Below are positions 18,001 through 25,955 of a DNA stretch of 64,000 bases, piece by piece. The DNA lies in the NCBI RefSeq assembly GCF_002742335.1, contig NZ_MDGR01000007.1:372001-436000 (forward strand). The letters run 5' to 3'. The DNA comes from Reichenbachiella sp. 5M10 (GTDB lineage Bacteria; Bacteroidota; Bacteroidia; Cytophagales; Cyclobacteriaceae). A program made the position numbers and the translations under genes. The notes under the pieces were generated by a model, which saw only the letters and a list, made by a program, of their open reading frames with translations, searched no databases and was not told the origin of the DNA. Every line of letters begins with the position of its first letter. Within the stretch, counting starts at the first letter, position 1.

Positions 18001-20119
18001 AGGAATGGCACCCTATAACAGCTGGACGAATTCTGGGATTGACTACATGATCGAAAGTGAGCTGCAGTATAAATCCACAGGCAGTGGCTGGACATGGTCT
18101 GGGATGAGCAATACTTACATCAATGTGTCTGTGACCGCAGGCGTGTATGAAATCGCTATTGATAAGGCTTCTATGCCAGAGTTGCAGATGCCTTTCAAAA
18201 TCGGTTTCACATTGGATAATACCTATGCGGAACTACCATCGAGTGCGTCAGATATGGCGACCTATGGAGGAAGCGGAGGAGGAACGGCCGTAGATGTAAC
18301 TGGTGTCAGTCTTAGTTCGACGAGTGTCAGCATGAACATCGGGCAAACGCAACAATTAGCTGCTACCGTTGCTCCATCTAATGCCACGAATCAGAATGTG
18401 TCGTGGAGTTCGAGCAATGCGTCAGTGGCTTCTGTTTCATCTGCTGGGTTGATTACTGCTGTAGCTTCGGGCTCTACAATACTCACAGTCACTACGCTGG
18501 ACGGGGGGTATACCGCTACTGCGACGATTACAGTCAGTCAAAGTGCACCTGTCTCTCCTTCGGCTTTGTCAGCTTTTTCTTCATCTACCTCAGCCATTGA
18601 TTTGAGCTGGACGGATAACAGCTCGGATGAGTCTGGGTTCAGGGTAGAAAGGAAAACGGGCTCAGGCGGAAGCTACAGCGAGATAGCTACGGTAGGGTCA
18701 GGGGTGACTAGCTATTCCGATACAGGATTGAGCGAGTCGACTACCTACTACTATCGAGTAAGAGCATATAACAGTGGGGGGGATTCATCTTACTCCAATG
18801 AATCCAATGCGACCACTCAGACTTCTAGTGGTGGACCGGCTTCCATCACTGTGGATGGAAATATATCTGATTGGTCTGGAGTAGCCAGTATTTCTACCTC
18901 TGGTTCGGGTGGTCCTACAGCTTTGAAAGCCGCGGATGATGCGGACTATCTATATATTCTGGTAACGGGTACTATTGATGTTAATTACGAGATCTTCATC
19001 GATACAGATAATAGTACGACTGCTGGTAACAACGAATATGTGTACACAGACTGGTCTTCTACTGGTTTTGATTTCATGGTAGAAAATGGCGAACTATTCG
19101 CTCATAGTGGTCAAGGCTCTGGCTGGTCATGGACCAATCTGGGAACGATCAATGTGGTGAAAACAGGTTCTGTATTGGAACTTGAGGTGAGTCGAGCATT
19201 GCTAGGCAGTCTGGCTACTACTATCAATATCAGCGCTAAGATGATCAATTCGTCTTGGTCACCGTCCGGTTATATCCCAACGACTGGGGGAGCTGCCTCG
19301 CCATATTCTATTACAACGACTGGAGGAGGAGGTTCTACTTCTATTACTATAGATGGAAGTGCCGCGGACTGGTCTTCTGTTGGGGGTATTTCATCAACAG
19401 GTACAGGAGGTCCCACAGGCCTGAAGGTGACAGAGGATGCTTCCAATTTGTATGTGTTAGTGACGGGATCGTTAGATGTCAATTACGCATTGTTTATCGA
19501 TAGTGATAATAGTACGTCAGCTGGTAGCAACGAATACTTGCACACAGATTGGCCTTCAACAGGTTTTGATTTTATGATCGAGAATGGAACGCTGTACGCT
19601 CATACAGGACAAGGTTCAGGGTGGTCATGGACCAATCTGGGTAGCGTGAATGTGGTGAAGACGGGGACTGTACTTGAATTAGGAGTAAGTAAGTCGAGTC
19701 TAGGGACACTTTCTTCTACTATCAATGTAGGTGTAAAAATGATGAGTTCTAGCTGGGTGGCTAGTGGTTATATTCCTACCACTGGAGGTGCTGCAGCAGC
19801 ATTTGTCACGGGGAGCTCAGCGCGATGGATGAATGACTTTACAGATGAGGGGATACATAGTGAGGAGATGGTAATATATCCTAATCCTGCCAAAGGTCAG
19901 TTCTCTGTTCGTTTTAGTACCACACAGCAACAAAAAGTGCAGATGACGCTTCTAGACCTCACGGGAAAACAAGTGGCTTTGCTCTTTGATGGAGTGGTAA
20001 GTGATGGGGAGAATGTGTTGGGTGTCGACCTCTATCAATCGCTTACAGAGGGGCTTTATATTTTGCAATTGACAACTGGGCAAGGAATTCAAGATCAGTT
20101 GCTCAGAGTTGCTCATTAA
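15020..20119 (+). CDS. T9SS-secreted GH114-like endo-alpha-1,4-polygalactosaminidase candidate with repeated binding modules
   Basis: A 1699-residue exported multidomain enzyme. The signal peptide ends near CALAQ (residue 35). A TIM-barrel domain of GH114/TM1410 type spans about residues 37-490; its DGVFLDTFD strand end (D284-D292) and VTESWYHN (E367) suggest D289 and E367 as the catalytic pair. After it come a divergent beta-sandwich module (about 498-663), three FN3-like domains, a module of the I-x-VDG...DW type (about 934-1085), a Big_2 Ig-like domain, another FN3, two close copies of the module (about 1275-1430 and 1441-1594) and a T9SS type A sorting domain (YPNPAKG) at the end. GH114 enzymes cut alpha-1,4-galactosamine polymers. 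The related GH166-type fold is the alternative. Confidence 0.7.
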   Translation: MIQSLPNQLKLLLKSRRELLLGLVVLVMTNCALAQTPFYGKVPGLDENARPAFWYGTVNSTQMATLKTFDLVILEPTLRVVNVGRNEFYMESMTPSQVEELKRGVDGVTGTADDVIVLSYISIGEMLSTIIPGSSGHMTVQQGIDLGLLPDSYSGVSGPVKGPNPWDFTSSGAYIDTEQSGVNPDGTFDDGFQGYTNVDVSEDYASYGSRLKWRNQGVMPWYMDQQGTWVTDSRYMYGGYWKSGDNVVDVNPTYGGGYINAGDPAWRKFIAFRIEKLVQDCGFDGVFLDTFDTPDPVGGASPSLSWGPRGNFAWTAKGMVELIEMIKAVDPTKVVASNRGYWMMNPQEGTSQFADRYRQAMNIFVTESWYHNPYINSGSMFYDENSAFASNWNTDSSSPDYQIRDNFGGYWKEYMDAQADANNGFNILIIDFLVTAGTKINKWMGEVVDNSGYMGYAVHNSTHFNSGISTVAKDWLDSQGRPSANLQGFHSNSAYSGFAADGDFSEWSGETPIYEDASGSNGKSITKVYTKFINDRFFMMVESSTALSLTGEHIYFDFDQNGSEGWDVFWPVSPEAKVYFESDQQVNLFPHRGSGDVFAFPNAITNRGWPVKIAKDNNRYEIQFEKDFVFGPENQGKEVWAWFRVANFGGSGISFEVPSDGPAITGVAATSVSDYVQEIEWNTNVPASSQVLYGLTSAYGSSESSASLKTSHSLSLSGLTPGTTYHYKVVSSDEGNKTSETGDLVFTTTDANAPPVLSSVQSVDVSRNRATIEWSTDQSSSSSVNYGLTTSYGLSTSSSGTTTSHSVDLSGLTANTTYNYQVLSANSQSVTASSTNYTFATLPDLAISNVEVSPTNVSATVTWTSNTPADSRVDFGLTSSYGSSETNTPMITNHAVTITGLTPGTVYHYQVTSSDGQTVSSSDLTFTTSTFSSITVDGSSADWAGVPALATGSGDLTTMKVAEGQNQIYVLIEGSGLTSHIRRLLINADNNGATGMAPYNSWTNSGIDYMIESELQYKSTGSGWTWSGMSNTYINVSVTAGVYEIAIDKASMPELQMPFKIGFTLDNTYAELPSSASDMATYGGSGGGTAVDVTGVSLSSTSVSMNIGQTQQLAATVAPSNATNQNVSWSSSNASVASVSSAGLITAVASGSTILTVTTLDGGYTATATITVSQSAPVSPSALSAFSSSTSAIDLSWTDNSSDESGFRVERKTGSGGSYSEIATVGSGVTSYSDTGLSESTTYYYRVRAYNSGGDSSYSNESNATTQTSSGGPASITVDGNISDWSGVASISTSGSGGPTALKAADDADYLYILVTGTIDVNYEIFIDTDNSTTAGNNEYVYTDWSSTGFDFMVENGELFAHSGQGSGWSWTNLGTINVVKTGSVLELEVSRALLGSLATTINISAKMINSSWSPSGYIPTTGGAASPYSITTTGGGGSTSITIDGSAADWSSVGGISSTGTGGPTGLKVTEDASNLYVLVTGSLDVNYALFIDSDNSTSAGSNEYLHTDWPSTGFDFMIENGTLYAHTGQGSGWSWTNLGSVNVVKTGTVLELGVSKSSLGTLSSTINVGVKMMSSSWVASGYIPTTGGAAAAFVTGSSARWMNDFTDEGIHSEEMVIYPNPAKGQFSVRFSTTQQQKVQMTLLDLTGKQVALLFDGVVSDGENVLGVDLYQSLTEGLYILQLTTGQGIQDQLLRVAH
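18842..19800 (+). repeat. tandem duplication of the I-x-VDG...DW module within the GH114-like gene
   Basis: Two consecutive copies (about 18842-19310 and 19340-19800) of a roughly 155-codon module are clearly similar at DNA level; for instance GGTCATGGACCAATCTGGG occurs in both at equivalent places. A third close copy is in the next gene at about 21589-22060. The similarity points to recent duplication and gives a substrate for recombination between the genes. Confidence 0.8.
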
Positions 20120-20139
20120 TTACTTCATACTACTATCTA

Positions 20140-20166
20140 AGAGGGGGTCAAGCCCCTCTATTTTTC
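20140..20166 (+). terminator. intrinsic terminator between the GH114-like and beta-helix genes
   Basis: A hairpin AGAGGGG (20140-20146) with CCCCTCT (20153-20159) is followed by ATTTTT. It probably lowers transcription of the beta-helix gene relative to the GH114-like gene. Confidence 0.75.
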
Positions 20167-20186
20167 AACTTTAAATTATAATATTT

Positions 20187-22373
20187 ATGAATTGTTATCA
20201 ATTACGCAATCTAATTGTATGTGTTTTGCTATTGGGTGCTGTGAGTACTCAGGCAGCAGATGTGTACGTTTCCAATTCCAGTCAACTCGCAAGTGCTTGT
20301 TCTGGCGCATCCTCAGGAGATGTGATTTTTATCGCTGCGGGCACGTATACGGGTCCATTTGTCCTAAGTGGAAAGTCCAATGTGACACTCAAGAGCTATA
20401 ATGGGACAGTCTATATGGAAGGGAGTTCTTCTGCAGCCAGCAATGGTGTTATCATTCTGGAGGTCTACAATTCCAATAACATATCGGTGCAAAATCTGGT
20501 TTTTAGAAACAACTGGGGCAATTATGCCGATGGTATAAAAATTCACGGTTACGGTGATGGATCCAGTGTGACAGGGTGTGAATTCTACGACATTGGCTGG
20601 ACTACAGGCAAGACTACCATGCCAGATCCAAGCAAATCGGCACATGCTATTGCTGTAGTAGGATCCACTTCTACTTCGATTAAGAATGTATATATCGGAG
20701 ACAATAGTGTGCATGATTGCATCACTGGCTACAGTGAGAGTGTGACTCTGGCAGGGAATGTAGAATACTTTTTGGTAGAGGGTAATACGCTGAATAGCAA
20801 TACCAATATCGGGATAGATGCCGCAGGGCACTTCTCATGGACTGGTGCACCGGCCAGTGTGAATTATGCGAGAAGTGGAGTGATCAGAGGCAATACAGTA
20901 AGCAACTATGCCGGGCCAGCAGGCTTGGATGCTGCTGGCGGGATTTATACAGACGGAGGAAGTTATAATTTGATCGAGAATAATATCGTCTATAATTACA
21001 AGGTAGGCTACTCGATAGGTTGTGAAGTGGCTGGTAACTCCGCCAATGGTAATATATTGAGGAGTAACCTGGCTTATAACTGTAGTCTTTCGGGGTTGTT
21101 CTTGGGATCTAATACTACGAGCTCTGTCAATAACTCAGAGGTTTATAATAACACTTTCTACAAGTGTGGAACAGGTACTTATGACAATGGTCAGATTGCT
21201 CTACAAAACAACTCTGGAAGTGTGATTAAGAATAATATTCTCTATCCGACCAATGGTAGGTTGGCTATGGTGCAGATGGGAGGGACGAGTAGTAGTAGCA
21301 AGACACAGTCTTATAATTTGTACTGGAGAGACAATGGCAGTACATCAAGTTTGTTTTACAATGTGTCTGGAGATGCAAATGCTGTCACTCAAAATCCGCT
21401 TTTTGTCAATGCGGGAGGAGCGGACTTTCGAATCAGTACTACTTCACCGGCAGTGAATGCTGGTGATCCATCGTACAGTGGGGCAGGTCAATTCGATCTG
21501 GAGGGCAATGCCAGAGTTCAGGGTTCAAGAGTTGATATCGGCGCTTTCGAAACGAACGTATCCGGAGGAGGATCTGGAGGAGGTTCACTCTCCATAACAG
21601 TCGATGGAAACACTGGAGATTGGTCTAGTGTGTCAAGTATTTCTACTTCAGGATCAGGAGGCCCTACGGGGTTGAAAGTGGCCGATAATTCGGATTATCT
21701 ATATGTACTGGTGACTGGCAGTATTGATACCAACTACGAGGTGTTCATAGATAGTGACAATAGTGCTACTGCGGGAAGCAATGAGTATTTGTATACAGAC
21801 TGGCCGTCTACAGGCTTTGATTTTATGGTGGAGAATGGGACGCTTTTTGCTCACAATGGACAGGGATCGGGGTGGTCATGGACGAGTTTAGGTGCAGTTG
21901 ATTTGGTAAAGAGCGGGTCAGTGATAGAGTTGGCTATCAGCAAATCCTCTTTAGGTAGCTTGTCATCGACCGTTAGGGTAGCTGCGAAAATGATCAGTTC
22001 GGCCTGGTCTGCTTCTGGATACATCCCTACGACGGGTGGTTCGGCTGCACCATATGTTGTAGGGTCCGCAGGGAGTAGAGGCAGGGAGTATTTTCTTGAA
22101 GAAGAACTGTCAAGCAGTATTGATGTCTATCCTAATCCTTCTAAAAGCCAATTGAATATAGCGCTTTCATTGGACGAGATGTCGGAGGTCGAGGTTAGAT
22201 TCTATGATTTAGGAGGTAAGCAGGTCGCTCCTGTCTATAGTGAGTTGAAGGGGGCGGGGAGTCAGGTCGTAACTTTCCGTGTTTCGGAGGTTTTGATGCC
22301 TGGTTTGTACTTGACCCGAATATCGGTTGCTGACAAACAAGTATACAATCGAATGGTGCGAATCGAAAAGTAG
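20187..22373 (+). CDS. T9SS-secreted right-handed beta-helix protein with binding module
   Basis: A 728-residue protein with a signal peptide to about AADVY (residue 24). A right-handed parallel beta-helix spans about residues 25-455: repeated N-N-x-V/I turns such as SGVIRGNTV, NLIENNIVYNYK and SEVYNNTFYKCG. A choice-of-anchor-Q-like end (SPAVNAGDPSYSGAGQFDLEGN) precedes a Gly/Ser linker. One I-x-VDG...DW module (about 467-622) closely matches those in the previous gene, and a T9SS sorting domain starts at VYPNPSKS. Beta-helix folds include polysaccharide lyases, epimerases and hydrolases. No lyase active site is recognisable, so the reaction is open. The shared module suggests the same glycan. 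Confidence 0.75.
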   Translation: MNCYQLRNLIVCVLLLGAVSTQAADVYVSNSSQLASACSGASSGDVIFIAAGTYTGPFVLSGKSNVTLKSYNGTVYMEGSSSAASNGVIILEVYNSNNISVQNLVFRNNWGNYADGIKIHGYGDGSSVTGCEFYDIGWTTGKTTMPDPSKSAHAIAVVGSTSTSIKNVYIGDNSVHDCITGYSESVTLAGNVEYFLVEGNTLNSNTNIGIDAAGHFSWTGAPASVNYARSGVIRGNTVSNYAGPAGLDAAGGIYTDGGSYNLIENNIVYNYKVGYSIGCEVAGNSANGNILRSNLAYNCSLSGLFLGSNTTSSVNNSEVYNNTFYKCGTGTYDNGQIALQNNSGSVIKNNILYPTNGRLAMVQMGGTSSSSKTQSYNLYWRDNGSTSSLFYNVSGDANAVTQNPLFVNAGGADFRISTTSPAVNAGDPSYSGAGQFDLEGNARVQGSRVDIGAFETNVSGGGSGGGSLSITVDGNTGDWSSVSSISTSGSGGPTGLKVADNSDYLYVLVTGSIDTNYEVFIDSDNSATAGSNEYLYTDWPSTGFDFMVENGTLFAHNGQGSGWSWTSLGAVDLVKSGSVIELAISKSSLGSLSSTVRVAAKMISSAWSASGYIPTTGGSAAPYVVGSAGSRGREYFLEEELSSSIDVYPNPSKSQLNIALSLDEMSEVEVRFYDLGGKQVAPVYSELKGAGSQVVTFRVSEVLMPGLYLTRISVADKQVYNRMVRIEK
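21589..22060 (+). repeat. third close copy of the I-x-VDG...DW module
   Basis: This segment repeats the module of 18842-19800 with matching protein sequence (ITVDG...DW..., DSDNS, YTDWPSTGFDF, GQGSGWSW, GYIPTTGG). The DNA similarity across two adjacent genes shows that the module has been copied between them. Confidence 0.8.
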
Positions 22374-22382
22374 TATAAAAAC

Positions 22383-22410
22383 AAAAGGCACCGTGCGAGG
22401 TGCCTTTTTA
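22383..22410. terminator. bidirectional terminator between convergent genes
   Basis: Perfect arms AAAAGGCACC (22383-22392) and GGTGCCTTTT (22399-22408) surround a 6-nt loop. T-rich sequence follows on the plus strand and a shorter T run on the minus strand, so it can end both the beta-helix gene and the minus-strand operon. Confidence 0.85.
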
Positions 22411-22453
22411 TTCACTCTAAATAAATATAATTAATGTAGCATTTAGCTCTTGT

Positions 22454-23908
22454 CTAGTATGCTATTCGAACGGTTCCTGTCTCTCCCTGCATGTCGTGAG
22501 CAGACAGGTCAATGTTCAAATAACCCTCTTCCAATTTCCAATCTAAGACTTTCAACTGTTCATTATCTGATGAAACTAGTTTGGGTTTTTGATTGGTAAT
22601 CAATCGTAAAGTTTGTTGACCATACCATCTTAGAGTGATGGTACTTTCTTTTTCGGTATGAGCTATGCCGAGGATGTTGCTTGTGTTGTCATGCCATACG
22701 GTTTGAGTAGGTAGAGTATGACCTGTTTCGTAGTTTAACTGGTATTTTTTTTGTTCCAATGGAGGTAGATAAATAAATGCATAGCCTGCATCTTCGAAGT
22801 AAGCAGGGATGCTGTTGCCATCTATAGTTGCCTTGGATATATGTTGACCCTCTTGGATTTTGAGCTTCAGTACCATGTTGCTTGGAGCAAGTGTCATAAG
22901 TACTTGGTCAGGCATATCGGTGTTATCGATCAGTACTTGTCCTGGCTCGCTTTCTGTTACACGTGTGTGTTTTTTGTAGAGCCATTGTGAGTGCATTTGT
23001 TCGGTGTTTTTCGCACAGTATCTATTGTTGCTTTTTTGCACTGCTTGATAGTAATTCACCCATGTACTGGTGACCTCATGTTGTGTTTTTTCTTTGCTAT
23101 AGAGTAAGTTGGGCCAGTGTGTTTCGATATAGTCTGTGGGCTGCTCAGTCAAGGGGGTGTCTGGTAGCTTGCCTTCGGCACACCAAAGGTTGCCGTAGTT
23201 GTAGCGGTTCATTACATGGACACTATGATCAAAGCCACCACCATTGTCTTCCTTGGGAGGGTTACATTCGGGTATTTGTGAGAAATCTGTATTGGCGAAA
23301 CGAACACCGTATTTTCCCAATACACTGCCTAAACTGTAGTTGCCTTCGGGGTTCCAGTAGTAGCTGTAGGCACACGGTACAAAACTTTCGGGGAATGAAT
23401 GACCTTCTTCCTTGGAGATGCCGTACTGCTTCATGATTCTAACAAAACATTCGACGTGGTTTCGAATTTCTTCTTCTGGCCATGGGTGATCGTCATCTGT
23501 GTTGTACCATTCCGCCCTCCTTCTTTTGCCTTTTTCGGGCCAAAATTCATGCCCTACACCATGTAGCCCAAATTCTAGATGGGCACTTTGTTTCTTGGTG
23601 TATCCCATCATCTCTTGTTGTAAGTCGGAGACGTTGTCCGTGTTGTCCCAATTTTCTCTAAAATGGGTGGTGGTGGGGTATTGGCCAAGGAAATTCTCTC
23701 GGTCCATCTCGCCCAGGATGAAAAGCCCCTGGAGTCGGACGCCGGCTTTTTGAGCTAGGTCTACGACAGCCTCATAGTCTGCCATAGTAGTGAGACGATC
23801 TATGCCGAGTCGATAGGGGCCATAGCCTTCTTCGCCTTCGTCATATCCTTTTAGCCAACCTAAATCATCTATGGCTATTGCAAAAGGTCTTGGGAAAATG
23901 ATATTCAT
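22454..23908 (-). CDS. NodB/polysaccharide-deacetylase-like protein of unrecognised family
   Basis: A 484-residue protein that I do not recognise as a named family. It opens directly with a beta-strand ending in two aspartates (AIAIDDLGW, D14-D15) and has H116-x3-H120 in EFGLHGVGHEFW. This is the arrangement of the D-D and H-x3-H metal motifs in the NodB glycoside hydrolase/deacetylase barrel. A C-terminal beta-rich domain covers about residues 330-484. No signal peptide is visible, so it seems cytoplasmic, unlike the two genes before it. It is the last gene of the agaS operon, 1 bp after the GH36-like gene. A role in deacetylating GalNAc-containing material is inferred from motif and context only. 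Confidence 0.6.
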   Translation of the reverse strand: MNIIFPRPFAIAIDDLGWLKGYDEGEEGYGPYRLGIDRLTTMADYEAVVDLAQKAGVRLQGLFILGEMDRENFLGQYPTTTHFRENWDNTDNVSDLQQEMMGYTKKQSAHLEFGLHGVGHEFWPEKGKRRRAEWYNTDDDHPWPEEEIRNHVECFVRIMKQYGISKEEGHSFPESFVPCAYSYYWNPEGNYSLGSVLGKYGVRFANTDFSQIPECNPPKEDNGGGFDHSVHVMNRYNYGNLWCAEGKLPDTPLTEQPTDYIETHWPNLLYSKEKTQHEVTSTWVNYYQAVQKSNNRYCAKNTEQMHSQWLYKKHTRVTESEPGQVLIDNTDMPDQVLMTLAPSNMVLKLKIQEGQHISKATIDGNSIPAYFEDAGYAFIYLPPLEQKKYQLNYETGHTLPTQTVWHDNTSNILGIAHTEKESTITLRWYGQQTLRLITNQKPKLVSSDNEQLKVLDWKLEEGYLNIDLSAHDMQGETGTVRIAY

Positions 23909-23909
23909 A

Positions 23910-25955
23910 TTATTTCGGATAAACTTCTAATAGGATGAAATCTTTGAATTCTAAATTGACGGTGTTGGCTTGAGCGGAAACCTCGCCAATTTCTTTGTTA
24001 TTTACATAATCGCGTATGAGATATTGTCCTTTGTCTAGGCCTCTCAATTCTACATTCCCACTCCACTCGTCTGAATAAAATGCATAGTGTAACGTGTCAC
24101 CTTTTTGGATGGTATGTGTCTCTGGCCGATCGTAGGCGATATCGTATAGGCCTCCTTTGTAAGAGGCTTTGGATAGCATTTTTTGGTTGTAAAGGGAAAA
24201 CCATTTCTTCCATTGCTCCTCTTTTTCTTTTGTCAGAAGGAAAGTGTCAGAGGCAGTTGGGTTGTCTTTGGGCCAGGTGAATTTGGTCCCCAATACTGCG
24301 CCGATACCAAAGGAGCTTGCAAAATCGTCTGCACCATCGCTCAATTCTACATGGTCACCATAGTAAGCTGTATGAGGTATGAGTGCCTTGTAGGTCTTTC
24401 CTTTTGATCTGATTTGCCAAGAACTCAAAGGGTCCGATGATACCGACTGGTTCATGTAAGGCATGTTGAAGTAAGACATGCAAGTGCCACAGGGACAGTT
24501 TTCAATCACAGCGTGTGGCTTGATAGCCAGTGCTTCGTCATAGATCAATCTAAAAAAATCAGGAAGTTTCTCAGGGCCTTCTTCAGGCGAAGAAAGTTGA
24601 GCTTCTGGGTTGTGGTCAGGGGCAATGGCATTCATGTGTTGGCCGTCCATTTTTAGCCCGTCAAAATCCCATTGGTTGAGAAATAGATCTACGACATCCT
24701 TGGTGTGCTGGATAGTATGAGGATGGGAAGGAGAGAGGTAGTAAGCATCCCACCAGGTGATGTATTGTGGTGCCCAGTCGCTGAGATAGAGTCTCATGTT
24801 TGGGTTGTTTTCTAGCAATTGACTGCTAGGATCAGCCGCGAGAGGAGCCCACCAAAGTTTGGCTTTCAGGCCGTGGGCATGGATTTGATCTACCAAAGCC
24901 CTCATTTGAGTATCTCCTCCGGGGAACTTCAGTTCATTGACGTGCCAGTCTCCTTCTGCTTGTTGGAAACCGTCATCTAGTACAGCCCATTTGATTCCCA
25001 ACTCTTTCACTTTGGGCAATGTGCCAACCACTTCGTCTAATGTGAAGTTTCTTTCATAGCCCCAAGCACACCATATAGGTTCAAAGGCTGCTGGTTCGGG
25101 CTCTGGCATTTTGATCCCTTTCGCTTCCATCAGCTGGGCGTACTTGCGGAGCCCGTTGTAGTAGTCTTTGTCATGTAAGGCTACAAATGTCTCGAGAGTC
25201 TTCAGTGTGTCTCCCGCAGCTAGGTAATGTGGGTGTGAGAAATCCTTACGGACCGATATTGAAACCTGCTTGCTGTATTTTTTTATTTCGGTGGGGAGTG
25301 AGACGAGTTGGGGGGAGAGCTCGGTATGTCCAATGGCTATGCCGATATCAGGGTTCCAGATATCTGTGACGGGTATACCTCCGCCATAATCGGAGTTGTT
25401 CATCCCCATGTAATTTTGCTGATAGTAGCCAGGGTTGATGGGTTTGATCCAATCGGATCGGGAACTTGATGAGGAGCCTTGGAAAGCCCAGAACGGGATT
25501 TTTTCCTCTTTCGAACGGAAGGAATACCCTTGGTTTGCCCATGCCTTGATAGGTAGGTCTTTGTTGGAAGAGTTGATGTAAGTCACCTGAGTGGTGAGGA
25601 GGTCAGGATGTTGGTCGTATGCGGTGATGGTTAGGGTTTTACTAATGCCTTCATTCTTTCCTTGAATGGTGTAAACTCTGCCTCCTCCCAGCTGTGTAGT
25701 CTCTCTTGTGCTACTTTTAAAGACAGGGAATGATGCTAGGGTTCCTTCATCCAGTATGAGGTATTCTGTAGCAGCCATAGAGGTTAATTTCTTCTCTGTT
25801 TGGGTAGAATGGAGTTGGGTAAATAACTGATCCGAAATGCTCATGGTGAGATCTCCATGGGAGATCACTATATGGTCAGTGTTATTACAGCTGAATAGAA
25901 AAGGAAATATGATGAGGGGTAAACTAAAGCGAAAGAAGTTTCTGAGCATTTTCAT
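23910..25955 (-). CDS. GH36-like lipoprotein, candidate alpha-(N-acetyl)galactosaminidase/galactosidase
   Basis: Read from the ATG at 25955, the protein has 681 residues and a lipoprotein signal peptide (MKMLRNFF...FLFSCNN); the longer frame to 26045 lacks a plausible leader. An N-terminal beta-sandwich leads to a TIM barrel with WAVLDDGFQ, a nucleophile-type strand FDGLKMDGQHM and an ENCPCGTC...SSDP segment that matches the acid/base region of clan GH-D (GH27/GH36). GH36 acts on alpha-galactosides and some members on alpha-GalNAc. It overlaps the amidohydrolase gene by 32 bp and abuts the NodB-like gene, so the three are one translational block. Confidence 0.75.
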   Translation of the reverse strand: MKMLRNFFRFSLPLIIFPFLFSCNNTDHIVISHGDLTMSISDQLFTQLHSTQTEKKLTSMAATEYLILDEGTLASFPVFKSSTRETTQLGGGRVYTIQGKNEGISKTLTITAYDQHPDLLTTQVTYINSSNKDLPIKAWANQGYSFRSKEEKIPFWAFQGSSSSSRSDWIKPINPGYYQQNYMGMNNSDYGGGIPVTDIWNPDIGIAIGHTELSPQLVSLPTEIKKYSKQVSISVRKDFSHPHYLAAGDTLKTLETFVALHDKDYYNGLRKYAQLMEAKGIKMPEPEPAAFEPIWCAWGYERNFTLDEVVGTLPKVKELGIKWAVLDDGFQQAEGDWHVNELKFPGGDTQMRALVDQIHAHGLKAKLWWAPLAADPSSQLLENNPNMRLYLSDWAPQYITWWDAYYLSPSHPHTIQHTKDVVDLFLNQWDFDGLKMDGQHMNAIAPDHNPEAQLSSPEEGPEKLPDFFRLIYDEALAIKPHAVIENCPCGTCMSYFNMPYMNQSVSSDPLSSWQIRSKGKTYKALIPHTAYYGDHVELSDGADDFASSFGIGAVLGTKFTWPKDNPTASDTFLLTKEKEEQWKKWFSLYNQKMLSKASYKGGLYDIAYDRPETHTIQKGDTLHYAFYSDEWSGNVELRGLDKGQYLIRDYVNNKEIGEVSAQANTVNLEFKDFILLEVYPK

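Noticed and set aside
20187-22373. alginate lyase (PL6) or pectate lyase call for the beta-helix protein
   Set aside because: The fold is similar, but the lysine/arginine/calcium residues of PL6 and related families are not seen, and other genes point to an amino-sugar glycan rather than a uronate polymer.
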